From contig JACSRJ010000154.1 in NCBI GenBank assembly GCA_014879835.1, positions 1-37,310 of the forward strand: a stretch of 37,310 nucleotides of DNA. Direction: 5' to 3'. The notes below the pieces were generated by a model that was given only the letters and a program-made list of their open reading frames with translations, made no database searches and was not told the origin of the DNA. The stretch comes from Anaerolinea sp. GTDB lineage: Bacteria > Chloroflexota > Anaerolineae > Aggregatilineales > UBA2796. This document shows positions 8,309 through 16,853 of the stretch, one piece after another. The translations under genes and the position numbers were made by a program. Each line of letters starts with the position of its first letter. The first letter of the stretch is position 1.

Positions 8309-8962
8309 CTACTTTTGTTGGGCTTTCGCCTGATCAATTTCGCGCTGTACGATCTCTCGCACCTCAGCAGTGCAGCGCTCCACATCATCATTCACAACTT
8401 GATGATCGCATTCGTCGGCCCGATCCAATTCATACTGAGCACGAGCCAGACGTTTTTCCATCTCCTCCTCCGATGCGCCGCCTCGTTTGCGAATGCGGCG
8501 GGCCAACGCTTCGGCCGATGGAGGTAAGACGAAGATCGTCACGATCTGCTGAGGATAAGCGCGCTTGAGGGTCATTGCCCCCTTAATGTCAATATCCGCC
8601 ACCAGCATATCCCCAGCGCGAAAACCTGCTTCAGTGGGCTGACGCACCACCCCATACCAACTACCAGAGTGAACCTCCTCAGACTCTAGTAGTTTCCCTT
8701 CAGCATCCAGCTTCTGGAACTGCGGCAGTGTGACAAAAAAGTGGTCGATCCCTTCCTGTTCACCATCACGGGGGGGGCGGGTGGTCGCGGTGGGAAGGCG
8801 CTTCAGCGCAGGCATATCCTGCATGACTCGTTTGATGATCGTGTTTTTGCCAACGGCAGCAGGTCCTACAAAGATGAAGACCCGCCCCGTACCGAACGAC
8901 GCTGACGCATCAGCGACGGATGCAAGAGGTGCGGTTGAGGGGGCTGCGTTTTTGGTGTCCAT
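8309..8962 (-). CDS. gmk: Guanylate kinase
   Basis: Phosphorylates GMP to GDP with ATP. The 217-residue product has a P-loop GPAAVGKNT after an unusual N-terminal extension of about 25 alanine/serine-rich residues. It is followed by the GMP-binding block TATTRPPRDGEQEGIDHFFV, the ADIDIKGA strand, and the RIRKRGGASEEEMEKRL lid region. The C-terminal part, 'DECDHQVVNDDVE', matches the family's conserved NDD. The residue after the P-loop lysine is Asn instead of Ser/Thr; Bacillus Gmk has Gly here, so loss of activity is not implied. The ATG at 8962 lacks a Shine-Dalgarno sequence. A TAAAAT (8969-8974, minus strand) sits so close that a very short or absent leader is possible. A gap of 57 bases separates it from the upstream GH38-like gene. 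Confidence 0.9.
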   Translation of the reverse strand: MDTKNAAPSTAPLASVADASASFGTGRVFIFVGPAAVGKNTIIKRVMQDMPALKRLPTATTRPPRDGEQEGIDHFFVTLPQFQKLDAEGKLLESEEVHSGSWYGVVRQPTEAGFRAGDMLVADIDIKGAMTLKRAYPQQIVTIFVLPPSAEALARRIRKRGGASEEEMEKRLARAQYELDRADECDHQVVNDDVERCTAEVREIVQREIDQAKAQQK

Positions 8963-9019
8963 AATCTAATTTTAACAAACTTTAGGGGGGCAGAAAATGG
9001 TTCAGAGGGGTTCGTATGG

Positions 9020-10300
9020 TTATCCAAACCCAAAGGTGAGAAACCGTGCTGGCTCTGCTAAAAAGCGGATCGCACCTTCGTCTTCCAAGCCCATGGTGCC
9101 CCCGGTTGGGCTTTCATCATGGCGCAGCACAAGCGCCCTCTCGAAACGTCGGAAAGGGCGCAGCCGGACCCAGATAGGCGCTGTCCCCATGTTTACCCCA
9201 CGCACGATCAGCCCCATTCCGGATTCGGGGAGCTTAGCGGCGCTGATCACAAAATCAGGGTGATCGCTTTTGATCACTGCCGAAAGCCACTCAGACCGCT
9301 CCAACCCTAGGGCCGATGCAGTCTCATAAATCGCTTCGAGAGATGCTTCCGCTTCCATACGCTCCGGCGCGACTGAGGCGCTGATCAACCCGCGCCACAA
9401 CTGTTGAAGCATACGCTGAGGGTGAGGTAAAAAGGCTGGCAGCGCACCGTAGGCTGCCACGATTGAAGCAGGCTCTAGGTGGTGGGTCAGCAGGTGTTCT
9501 GCGGCGGTAATCTGGGGTGAGGCAGCCCCCACGTAGGGTTCAAGGGTAAGCAGGGGTAGATCACAGCGGCGGGCATAGGTTTCTAGTGCCCGTCCATAAT
9601 GCCCCGGATGACTAGAAAAGACCTCATCTACAACCTGACGGGCCGCGCTCATCTGAGAAAATGCGAGCGCTCCGCCGGAGTCCCACGGGCAAAGGATGAG
9701 CATCTCTCCAGACTGATTCAATGGCGCAAAATGTGCCCGCAGCGCTGCTATCGACTCCCCCGACTCCGCGTTGGAGAGGGCCCAGCCCACACAGATTTCA
9801 GAACCTTCATCGCCGCGCCACCGTCCCTCCGCCGAGCCTTCTGTGGGCATGGGCAGGATCAGGGTGCGCATCCCAAAGCCATGCACAAGCTGAGGCACAT
9901 AAGCGGGCAGCCGCAGCTTAAAAGGCAGCCAGCAGATTTCGAGTGGACGGGCGAATACTTGCACCGTCTGTCTTCCCAACAGCAGATTGCGGATGAATAA
10001 CTCTGGGCTGAGGATTGAATCCCCCTGAGGGCTGAGGTAAAAGGGGGCTGTAACCAACTTTTTCGCCTCTCCCACTGCTTCGAGGCGCTCAAAGTGTTCG
10101 GGACGGAGGCTCAGGTAACGTTCAAGGAAACGCGCCCCGTTTTGGATAACCCCAAAAGCAAGGCGCGGCTCGTGATCGCAGTGATTTAAAAAGTCGTCAA
10201 ATCTGCGCACAAAGTCCAGCACTGCGGCTGCGCTCTGTGCACCTTGGGGATCAACAATGAGCGCGGTATGAAGATGATAACTAGCGCGACGCAAACTCAC
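9020..10300 (-). CDS. Shortened, apparently inactive GH38 alpha-mannosidase-like protein
   Basis: A 426-residue protein that is not a standard family member. Its N-terminal part follows the course of a GH38 catalytic domain: 'YHLHTALIVDP' at the start, a SPELFIRNLLLGRQ segment (about residues 98-111) like the GEslvRQllyGkryf block, and ICWLPFKLRLPAYVPQLVHG (122-141) where GH38 has WLPDsFG...LPQil. The nucleophile aspartate of WLPD is replaced by Phe, and the HxD zinc ligands near residue 10 are not intact. Residues about 266-335 look like the helical middle domain without its HD motif. Residues 349-426 (ISAAKLPESGMGLIVRGVN...) resemble the C-terminal beta domain. Length is about half that of true GH38 enzymes. 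The start is GTG at 10300 with no clear ribosome site. Family assignment is by motif reading and moderately sure; the function is unknown, perhaps a binding or scaffolding pseudoenzyme. Confidence 0.5.
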   Translation of the reverse strand: MSLRRASYHLHTALIVDPQGAQSAAAVLDFVRRFDDFLNHCDHEPRLAFGVIQNGARFLERYLSLRPEHFERLEAVGEAKKLVTAPFYLSPQGDSILSPELFIRNLLLGRQTVQVFARPLEICWLPFKLRLPAYVPQLVHGFGMRTLILPMPTEGSAEGRWRGDEGSEICVGWALSNAESGESIAALRAHFAPLNQSGEMLILCPWDSGGALAFSQMSAARQVVDEVFSSHPGHYGRALETYARRCDLPLLTLEPYVGAASPQITAAEHLLTHHLEPASIVAAYGALPAFLPHPQRMLQQLWRGLISASVAPERMEAEASLEAIYETASALGLERSEWLSAVIKSDHPDFVISAAKLPESGMGLIVRGVNMGTAPIWVRLRPFRRFERALVLRHDESPTGGTMGLEDEGAIRFLAEPARFLTFGFG

Positions 10301-10319
10301 GGTTGATCTGGGTTAGGGT

Positions 10320-10550
10320 TCATTTTTTGTCTTGGCTGCCGGCTGCCTTGCCATCCAGAGATTCTGGTACGGTGCGGGGCAGTTTTAACTTCAGGGTTTT
10401 AACCTGCATCTTGACCGGACGACGGCATTTGGGGCAAGGCATCTGATAAGTCAGGCGATCCGCCGCTTCGGATTCAGCAATTGCCGCCTGAATCTCGTCC
10501 GCCTTAAGGGTGATCAACTGCCCACAACTTGAGCAGCGAATTGAATACAT
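10320..10550 (-). CDS. Small zinc-ribbon protein
   Basis: A 76-residue protein with CSSC (residues 6-9) and CPKC (39-42), the four-cysteine pattern of a zinc ribbon. The C-terminal 30 residues are basic and probably flexible. The ATG at 10550 is preceded by AAAGGA with suitable spacing. It sits 19 bases upstream of the GH38-like gene and about 50 bases downstream of the sensor kinase stop, so it is probably in the same transcript. No enzymatic motif is seen; binding to nucleic acid, protein or just structural zinc are all possible. Confidence 0.7.
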   Translation of the reverse strand: MYSIRCSSCGQLITLKADEIQAAIAESEAADRLTYQMPCPKCRRPVKMQVKTLKLKLPRTVPESLDGKAAGSQDKK

Positions 10551-10602
10551 GTGACTATCCTTTCAGCTTGTGGGTTCATTGATAGAATGAACCGCGTTCG
10601 AT

Positions 10603-13600
10603 TTAGGCTCCGGCCGCCTGCGCTTCTGTGGCCAGCGGCACAGTGATATGGAAGGTGGTGCCTGTTCCCACAACACTTTCCACCCATACCTTGCCCCCAT
10701 GCGATTCCACCAGACCGCGGGTAAGAGACATACCCAAGCCGGTTCCTTCCTGCTTTCGGGCTTCAGGATTCTCACTGCGCCAGTAGGGGGTAAAGAGCTT
10801 TGCCAAATCTTCGGCGCTCATCCCGATGCCCGTGTCCGTGACCGCACAGTGAACCACATCGTTGGTGCTGCCCTCATCCCAGACATTCTGGGCGACTTCA
10901 GCACTGATCGTGATGGTGCCTCCCTTAGGGGTGTATTTGTTCGCATTGCTCACGAGGTTGATCATCACCTGAATGAGACGATTGCTATCACCCCATACCC
11001 GGGGCATATCCTCTGGCACATTCAAGACCAGTTTTTGTTCTTTTTCGTCAAAAGCGCGCTGTTGTGAACGTACCGCATCCAAAACGACTTCAAAAAAGCT
11101 CACCGCACCAAACTTGAGGGCTAGTTTGCCTGATTCTTGTGCAGTGTAGTCGCGCAGATCCTGAATGATCTGCTGCACCCGGACGGCGTTGCGGCGGATC
11201 GTGCCTAAGAACTCCACCTGACGATCATTGAGCACCCCGAATTTACCGCCGAGCAGAAACTCAGAGAAACCTTTGATCGAGGTCATGGGGTTGTTCAGCT
11301 CATGGGCCACAAAGCTCATCAGCTTGGTACGCATGGCGTTGGCGTCCTCAAGCTGTGCAAACAACTGGGCGTTGGTGATGGCGGTATTAGCGTGTTCAGC
11401 CAGTGCCTGAATATGCTCCGCAGTCATTTCGTTAAACACATGGGAGATTGTGCTTTCCAGAAGCAGCACCCCAGTGATCGTTTCACCTGCAATTAAGGGC
11501 ACACACAACTGATTGAGCGCCCCGGGCAAAATCGCCGGATAGGTGAGATGTTTATCTTCAGCCGCGTGGGCAAGTACCAGCCGACCTTCGCGGTAGGTGA
11601 CTCCTAAAATCCCGTGTTGAATATCAAAGATATCCCCGATCTTAAGGACGCTCTCTGGGTAACCTGCGCTGCCCACCACCACAAAATTGCTGTGATCTTC
11701 GCTTACCAGAAGGAGTGCACCACCGTCCGCATCACTTTCACGGATAGCGTTGTCAACTGTTAGTTCCACCACCCGCTGCAAGTCAAGGGAACGGTTCAAC
11801 TCTTGGTCGATACGCTGCATGTTGAACAACTGATTCACACGCTGAGCGAGCGCTTCGTCGGTCATTCGGAACAGGTTCGCGTTTTCGATGGCGATTGCGG
11901 CTTGGCTGGCAAAGGTATTGAGCAGGTTCACATCTTCATCGCTGAAGTCCCCCCGATCCTGCTTGTTGATCACCTCCAGCACACCGATCACCTTACCACG
12001 TGCTGAAAGCGGCACTGCAAGGATCGAATCAGTGGAAAAATCGGCGCTTTGGTGGCCGATCTCACCAAACCAACGGGGATCATCACTGGCTCGCTGCACC
12101 ACCAGATGGCGTCCAGTCATGACTACGGTACCAGCGATCCCACTGCCTGCGGGAATGCGCCGTCCAAGCAAGTCCTCGCCTGATCCGCCAAAAACATGGC
12201 GAAAGATCATTTCATTGGTGGATTCGTCCACTAACAGGAGGCTGCCGGCTTGACTGTCAAGCAGTTTCACCGCTGATTCAGTGATCCGCTGGAGTAGGGC
12301 GTCAATGTCCTCAAACAGGGTTCCCAATCCGGAACTGATCTCGTTGAGGGACTTCATCCGCTCCGCCAGCGCGTTAGTTTCCGCATACAGGCGAGCTTTA
12401 TAGATGGCTGTTGCGGCGAGGTCTGCCATACTCCACAGGATACGCGCCTGATCTTCGGTGTAGGTGATCAAGGGATCGGTTGAGGCGATGGCGATGCAGC
12501 CTAGAGTCTGCGTTTCCGCAGCATTGAGAGGAACCCCAAGCCACGCCCGAAGGTTATTATTTTCAACGCGATTGGCGCTGTCCCGGCGCTGCATATCGCG
12601 CACAAAATTATCGGTGCGTAAGGGCTGCTTGGAGCGCACCACTTCGCTCATCAAGTCACGCCCCATAGACCAGCGGGTACCTTCACGTTCAGGCATCCGC
12701 TCACCGTATTCTTGATAAAAAACGTAGCGGAGTTCCTCAGTTTTGGTATCACGCAGCGCAATATAGAAGTTCGGCGCACTGACGATCTTATCAACCTGCG
12801 TGTAGATAAATTCAAGCAGGGTGTCAAAGTCCATGGTGATGTTCAAGGACTGGCTCACCTGAACCAGCACCTGAAGCTCACGCTCATTTCGCTGAGCTTC
12901 AATGAGCACTTGCGCCCGCTCCAAGGCTGCCGCCGCCTGATTGGCGAGAGCCTCTAAGAAGCGCAGTTCTTCATGGGTATAGTCATCTTCCTCAGGGCGA
13001 GGGCCAACGGTGATAAAGCCATTGATGCGTCCAACGCTCCGCAAGCGTGCCAGCACTTTGGTATTCAGAACCGCAAGGCGGGGACGGTCTGGACCCATTT
13101 CTGCCGGGGAGATGTTCTCTCGTTCAAGGTCAAGCACCGTCTCGCCTGCATTCAGGAATCGGATTAAGCCCCCATCAGCGCGGAAGCGGATATTCGTTGG
13201 CGCTCTGTCGGAACCGGGTTCGGGCGCAGCTTCAAACTCGGTGGTCACCGGGTTGCGCAAATATACAAACAAGAACTGAGGCCGAAGTGCTTCCGTGATC
13301 TCCCTGTAAATCAAATCAACCACTTCCCGCTCACGGATAGTGGTGGTCAAAGTACGTGAGACCTGCTCCAGACGGCGATCATATTGTCGCCGCTGTTTAA
13401 AGAAGGACTGCTCTACAAACCGTTCCAACCGCAGCCGAATGGGCATGAACAAAGCAGCTACTACAAACAGGGTAGCCCCGATGGCGAAAGGATTATCGGG
13501 TCTCAGAACCCCTGCCGTGACGATATAGGCCGCCCCTGTGATCAAGGTATAACCCAGTACCAGCATCAGCCCTAATGCGCCTAGAATCAGCCCTTCAGAG

Positions 13601-14763
13601 AGGAACCGATCCGTGTCAACCGGGCGCTGTACCAGCAGGGCATAAGCCAAACCAAAAGGAAAGACCAGAATTGGAGGCTGAAGGAATACGGTCGAAAAAC
13701 TGATCCCCGGAGTCCCTGTGATGATTTCGATCACATTGGTGATCAACCAGATCGGTAGGGGCAAAATCGGGATCAAGATGCTGATCAAAACAATCGAAGC
13801 TTGCTCACGGGCAAGGGATGAAGTTGAACGCTGGCGCTTACTGATCATCTGCGCCGCCAAAAAGACGCCCCCTGCGAGGAAAAAGATCAGCACCGTAAAC
13901 AAGGCCGTGTTTGGGTTAGGCGAAAGCCCATTGAGCAGCAAATAACCCAAAAACATCACAATAGGCAAAAAAAACAGGGCGAAACGCACTTGGGGATAAC
14001 GCCGCACCACCGTCAGGGGATAGGGGAAGTAAACCCCAATCTCAACGGCTAAACCCGACGCTACGGACAAGGCCGCCGCCAGCAGGGTGCTGAAGTTATA
14101 GGTGGTGGTGATCTCAAAGCGTCCAGAGAGGATAACCGCAGCCATCACAGCTACGGAGAGCACCAAGCGGCTGATGGTCTGATTGCGCCGCTTGAAGTAG
14201 AGCCAAACAGCCAACCCTAAACACAGTGCCCCAATGGCGATACCGATACCGTAATAGCCCAAGAAGTCTAGGAAGGGGAAGCGCGCCAACTGTACTTCGA
14301 AGGTACAAATGGCACTTCCATCAGCCTGTGCGACACACCCCACATCATCGCTTCTCAAACGCCCAGCAGGGCGGCTGATCTCAACCTGCACCACAGCGCC
14401 AAAGTCATACTTGCTCATGGTCTCATAGAGCAGTTTGCCTGAGTTATTGGCAGCTTTGGTGAAGTCAACATCCCCGATTCGGCGAAGGGCATCATCAGGG
14501 CGAATACCGGCCTTCAGCCCTGCCCACAGTTCGCCGCCTAAGGGACGCGCCCCATACGCGGCCCCGTTCTCATAAAAGAACGCGCCAATAAAAGGGCGAG
14601 AATACCAAGAAATGCCCAAAACAAGGCACGCCAACCACACCAAGATGCCAACGATCAGCACCGCTGTGGCAGTAGCGATGCGAATCTGAGAAAACAGACC
14701 AGATGGCGCTGCCTGACGCTGAATTGCGCTGGCATCTGAAGTTGTTTGCGCAGCGATTCCCAT
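10603..14763 (-). CDS. Membrane-bound multi-GAF sensor histidine kinase (orphan)
   Basis: A 1386-residue hybrid-free histidine kinase. Residues about 31-52 form the first membrane segment. Residues about 65-130 are an extracytoplasmic region with a PDZ-like 'GLKAGIRPDDALRRIGD' stretch. About eight hydrophobic segments follow between 165 and 441. Four GAF-like modules cover about 475-620, 630-795, 800-965 and 975-1135, each ending with the typical 'AxxAAxAIxNAxL' helix. The HisKA domain has H1154 in FVAHELNNPM. The ATPase domain has the N box (MINLVSNANKY, 1267-1277), DTGIG (1310-1314) and GTGLG (1340-1344). No response regulator gene is nearby, so the partner must be encoded elsewhere. The signal is unknown; GAF domains could bind small ligands or tetrapyrroles, but no chromophore cysteine was recognised. 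Confidence 0.9.
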   Translation of the reverse strand: MGIAAQTTSDASAIQRQAAPSGLFSQIRIATATAVLIVGILVWLACLVLGISWYSRPFIGAFFYENGAAYGARPLGGELWAGLKAGIRPDDALRRIGDVDFTKAANNSGKLLYETMSKYDFGAVVQVEISRPAGRLRSDDVGCVAQADGSAICTFEVQLARFPFLDFLGYYGIGIAIGALCLGLAVWLYFKRRNQTISRLVLSVAVMAAVILSGRFEITTTYNFSTLLAAALSVASGLAVEIGVYFPYPLTVVRRYPQVRFALFFLPIVMFLGYLLLNGLSPNPNTALFTVLIFFLAGGVFLAAQMISKRQRSTSSLAREQASIVLISILIPILPLPIWLITNVIEIITGTPGISFSTVFLQPPILVFPFGLAYALLVQRPVDTDRFLSEGLILGALGLMLVLGYTLITGAAYIVTAGVLRPDNPFAIGATLFVVAALFMPIRLRLERFVEQSFFKQRRQYDRRLEQVSRTLTTTIREREVVDLIYREITEALRPQFLFVYLRNPVTTEFEAAPEPGSDRAPTNIRFRADGGLIRFLNAGETVLDLERENISPAEMGPDRPRLAVLNTKVLARLRSVGRINGFITVGPRPEEDDYTHEELRFLEALANQAAAALERAQVLIEAQRNERELQVLVQVSQSLNITMDFDTLLEFIYTQVDKIVSAPNFYIALRDTKTEELRYVFYQEYGERMPEREGTRWSMGRDLMSEVVRSKQPLRTDNFVRDMQRRDSANRVENNNLRAWLGVPLNAAETQTLGCIAIASTDPLITYTEDQARILWSMADLAATAIYKARLYAETNALAERMKSLNEISSGLGTLFEDIDALLQRITESAVKLLDSQAGSLLLVDESTNEMIFRHVFGGSGEDLLGRRIPAGSGIAGTVVMTGRHLVVQRASDDPRWFGEIGHQSADFSTDSILAVPLSARGKVIGVLEVINKQDRGDFSDEDVNLLNTFASQAAIAIENANLFRMTDEALAQRVNQLFNMQRIDQELNRSLDLQRVVELTVDNAIRESDADGGALLLVSEDHSNFVVVGSAGYPESVLKIGDIFDIQHGILGVTYREGRLVLAHAAEDKHLTYPAILPGALNQLCVPLIAGETITGVLLLESTISHVFNEMTAEHIQALAEHANTAITNAQLFAQLEDANAMRTKLMSFVAHELNNPMTSIKGFSEFLLGGKFGVLNDRQVEFLGTIRRNAVRVQQIIQDLRDYTAQESGKLALKFGAVSFFEVVLDAVRSQQRAFDEKEQKLVLNVPEDMPRVWGDSNRLIQVMINLVSNANKYTPKGGTITISAEVAQNVWDEGSTNDVVHCAVTDTGIGMSAEDLAKLFTPYWRSENPEARKQEGTGLGMSLTRGLVESHGGKVWVESVVGTGTTFHITVPLATEAQAAGA

Positions 14764-14797
14764 AGCCTACCCTGCTCTGAGAACAGATAATGTCTCA

Positions 14798-14827
14798 ACT
14801 ATACTGCGAAATCGCCCAGATGCACAA
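14798..14827 (-). promoter_or_regulatory. Candidate promoter of the histidine kinase gene
   Basis: On the minus strand TTGTGC (14822-14827) and TATAGT (14798-14803) are separated by 18 bases, a fair sigma-70-like match about 35 bases upstream of the kinase ATG at 14763. Immediately downstream, TGAGA (14778-14782) and TCTCA (14793-14797) form an inverted repeat with a 10-base spacer that could be an operator in the leader. Confidence 0.5.
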
Positions 14828-14883
14828 GAGCGGCGCAGCCAAGATATTTCCAGTGAAATTCAGAACCCAATTCTAAACCTTTT

Positions 14884-15696
14884 TCAGCATCCAAAGGGGA
14901 TGGCAATATTATACGGTGTATTCACCTCCACCAATTGGTAAGAGGCGCGCACCGTCCCAGTGAGCTGCTCATTGCCTTTGATGATGGGGATGATCACAGT
15001 GCGTATCTCCAACGTAAGGGCATAATCACGCACCACCCCAAGGGAGGGGACAACCCACAATTCCCCAGAGGCAATGGTTACGCCCCCACCCTGTGTCATC
15101 TCCATCCCCGGTGGGTCAACATCACCGGGCAAAAAAAGGTATTGGTAAACGGTTAGATCACCTATTTGGCGACGGGTGGGGGTATGTTTGGCGGCCCTGA
15201 TACCCCCGATCAATCCGCCTGCGGTTAACTCCGCTACCCGGCGGCGGTTGGGATCTTCGGTCACCTCGGAACAAGTCCCATTTTGATCTACAAAATAGAA
15301 CTTATTGGCAAGGCGCACCCCTTCCACGTTACGGGTGGTATCCCCAGCAAAGGCATCCCCAAATGCCCGAATCACCACCCGCCGTTCACCCACCAACTCG
15401 TTGCTGAAAACCTCCGCACTGATCGTTCCAGTAGTGGTCTTGCGGGTATCGGCGATCACCCCTTCAAAACTGAGGCTAACGATATAATGCCAATGGGGGA
15501 GCCGCTCCAACTGACGGTCAATAGGCGCAAATTCGACCTTTTCAAAACCCGGCGGCGGTGCGTTCTGGGTCAAGACCTCAGCCGTGAGCGCCATCTCAAT
15601 GCTGCTGGTGGTGGGCAGGGCGTTATCACCTGTGGGCAAACAGCCCCCAACCAGAAACACTACCAGCAACAATGCAGAGCGCAGTTTTTGCAGCAT
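14884..15696 (-). CDS. Putative lipoprotein of unknown function
   Basis: A 270-residue exported protein. Its signal peptide ends in the lipobox FLVGGC, with C19 the likely lipidated residue. The mature part is beta-rich and has alternating strands that call to mind the LppX/LprG or LolA-like curved sheet of lipid-binding lipoproteins, but no diagnostic motif is visible, so this is only a suggestion. It contains an internal cysteine (about residue 147) and ends in Cys, possible disulfide partners. The ATG at 15696 is preceded by a purine-rich GAGGGGATGGGGA. The stop of the epimerase gene lies 20 bases upstream, so the two are probably co-transcribed, while the downstream kinase has its own promoter. 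Confidence 0.7.
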   Translation of the reverse strand: MLQKLRSALLLVVFLVGGCLPTGDNALPTTSSIEMALTAEVLTQNAPPPGFEKVEFAPIDRQLERLPHWHYIVSLSFEGVIADTRKTTTGTISAEVFSNELVGERRVVIRAFGDAFAGDTTRNVEGVRLANKFYFVDQNGTCSEVTEDPNRRRVAELTAGGLIGGIRAAKHTPTRRQIGDLTVYQYLFLPGDVDPPGMEMTQGGGVTIASGELWVVPSLGVVRDYALTLEIRTVIIPIIKGNEQLTGTVRASYQLVEVNTPYNIAIPFGC

Positions 15697-15716
15697 TCCC
15701 CATCCCCTCTGCGTTT

Positions 15717-16700
15717 TTATACCTGTGCGCCCATCCGCGCTTGTTCATACGCGATGATCTGATCGATGGTCTCATCCAGACCGATCTGAGGCTTCCAGCC
15801 AATAACGCGCCCGATCTTGGACACATCAGGCACCCGGCGACGCATATCTTCAAAACCTGCCTCATAGGCCTTTTCGTAGGGGATGGTCACAATTTCAGAG
15901 CGACTGCCCGCACGGGCGATAACGCGCTCTGCCAGCCCTCGGATGGTGATCTCCGCGTTGGAGCCGATGTTAAAGACCTCACCGATGGCTTGCTCCGAGT
16001 CCGCCAGACCTGCGATTGCCTGTACCACATCCTTCACGTTGCAGAAGCAGCGCTGTTGGTTTCCATCCCCATAGACCTGAATCGGCTCATTTTTGAGCGC
16101 CCACTGCACAAACCGAGGCAGGACCATCCCATAGTGTCCCCGCTGACGTGGTCCAACGGTGTTAAAGAGGCGGAAAATCACTACGGGTAGATTTACGGCC
16201 TTGTGGTAAGCCAGCCCCAAGAATTCATCGAGTTCCTTACTGGCCGCATAGCTCCAACGGCTTTTGGTGGTCGCGCCGAGGGTGCGGTCATCATCCTCGT
16301 TAAAGGGGATTTTTTCGTTCTTGCCGTAGACTTCGGAGGTAGAGGCGATCAGCACCTTACGGCGGTAGCGGCGTGCGGTTTTGAGGACGACCTCGGTCCC
16401 ACCCACATTGATCTCGATGGTATCAATGGGCGAGCGCACGATGGAGAATACCCCCACCGCCGCGGCCAAATGGATGATCAGATCGCATTCGCTCACCAGA
16501 CGATCCATCACGGAGGCGCTGCGGATGTCCTCAATGGCGTAACGGAAATTAGGATTCGTCTCCAACGGGGTGATGTTCTCCAACAATCCAGAGGAGAGAT
16601 CATCAATGACCGTCACCTGATGATCTTGCGACAGCAGCAGTTCTGAAAGGTGGCTGCCAATGAAACCTGCCCCACCTGTAATGAGCACCCGTTTAGCCAT
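15717..16700 (-). CDS. NAD-dependent sugar-nucleotide epimerase/dehydratase (extended SDR)
   Basis: A 327-residue extended short-chain dehydrogenase/reductase. It opens with the NAD motif VLITGGAGFIGSH (residues 5-17), followed by DDLSSG, which contacts the adenosine ribose. The active site is ASTSEVYG together with YAASK (the YxxxK pair). The RLFNTVGPRQ segment and 'YGDGNQQRCFCNVKDVV' are typical of UDP-glucose 4-epimerase, UDP-glucuronate decarboxylase and related enzymes. The exact substrate cannot be assigned. The frame extends to 16820, but I chose the ATG at 16700 because family members start with a short lead before VLITGG. It may feed sugar donors to the GT-C-like protein encoded upstream on the same strand. 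Confidence 0.88.
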   Translation of the reverse strand: MAKRVLITGGAGFIGSHLSELLLSQDHQVTVIDDLSSGLLENITPLETNPNFRYAIEDIRSASVMDRLVSECDLIIHLAAAVGVFSIVRSPIDTIEINVGGTEVVLKTARRYRRKVLIASTSEVYGKNEKIPFNEDDDRTLGATTKSRWSYAASKELDEFLGLAYHKAVNLPVVIFRLFNTVGPRQRGHYGMVLPRFVQWALKNEPIQVYGDGNQQRCFCNVKDVVQAIAGLADSEQAIGEVFNIGSNAEITIRGLAERVIARAGSRSEIVTIPYEKAYEAGFEDMRRRVPDVSKIGRVIGWKPQIGLDETIDQIIAYEQARMGAQV

Positions 16701-16747
16701 GATTGAGATTTCTTTCTCGCTTGAGCTTGTATGTTCATCAACCCATA

Positions 16748-16776
16748 ATTCTACCGTGCAACCAGACTCCTGAAAG
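16748..16776 (-). promoter_or_regulatory. Candidate promoter of the epimerase gene
   Basis: On the minus strand CTTTCA (16771-16776) and TAGAAT (16748-16753) are separated by 17 bases, 47 bases upstream of the chosen epimerase ATG. It lies in the 153-base gap between the epimerase and the upstream membrane protein. If real, it supports the start at 16700 over 16820, because the longer frame would begin upstream of this promoter. Confidence 0.4.
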
Positions 16777-16853
16777 ATTTGGTGCAAACACCTCAGAGAT
16801 TGCTCATGTGGAGTGATCACAAAGCACAGTCTGGGTCGTAATAGGTTGGATCA

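Noticed and set aside
8309-8962. Asn in place of Ser/Thr after the P-loop lysine of Gmk as evidence of an inactive enzyme
   Set aside because: Bacillus-type guanylate kinases have Gly at this position, and all other motifs are intact.
16701-16820. A 40-residue N-terminal extension of the epimerase
   Set aside because: The Rossmann motif follows directly after the ATG at 16700, the extension is low in structure and a candidate promoter lies inside it.
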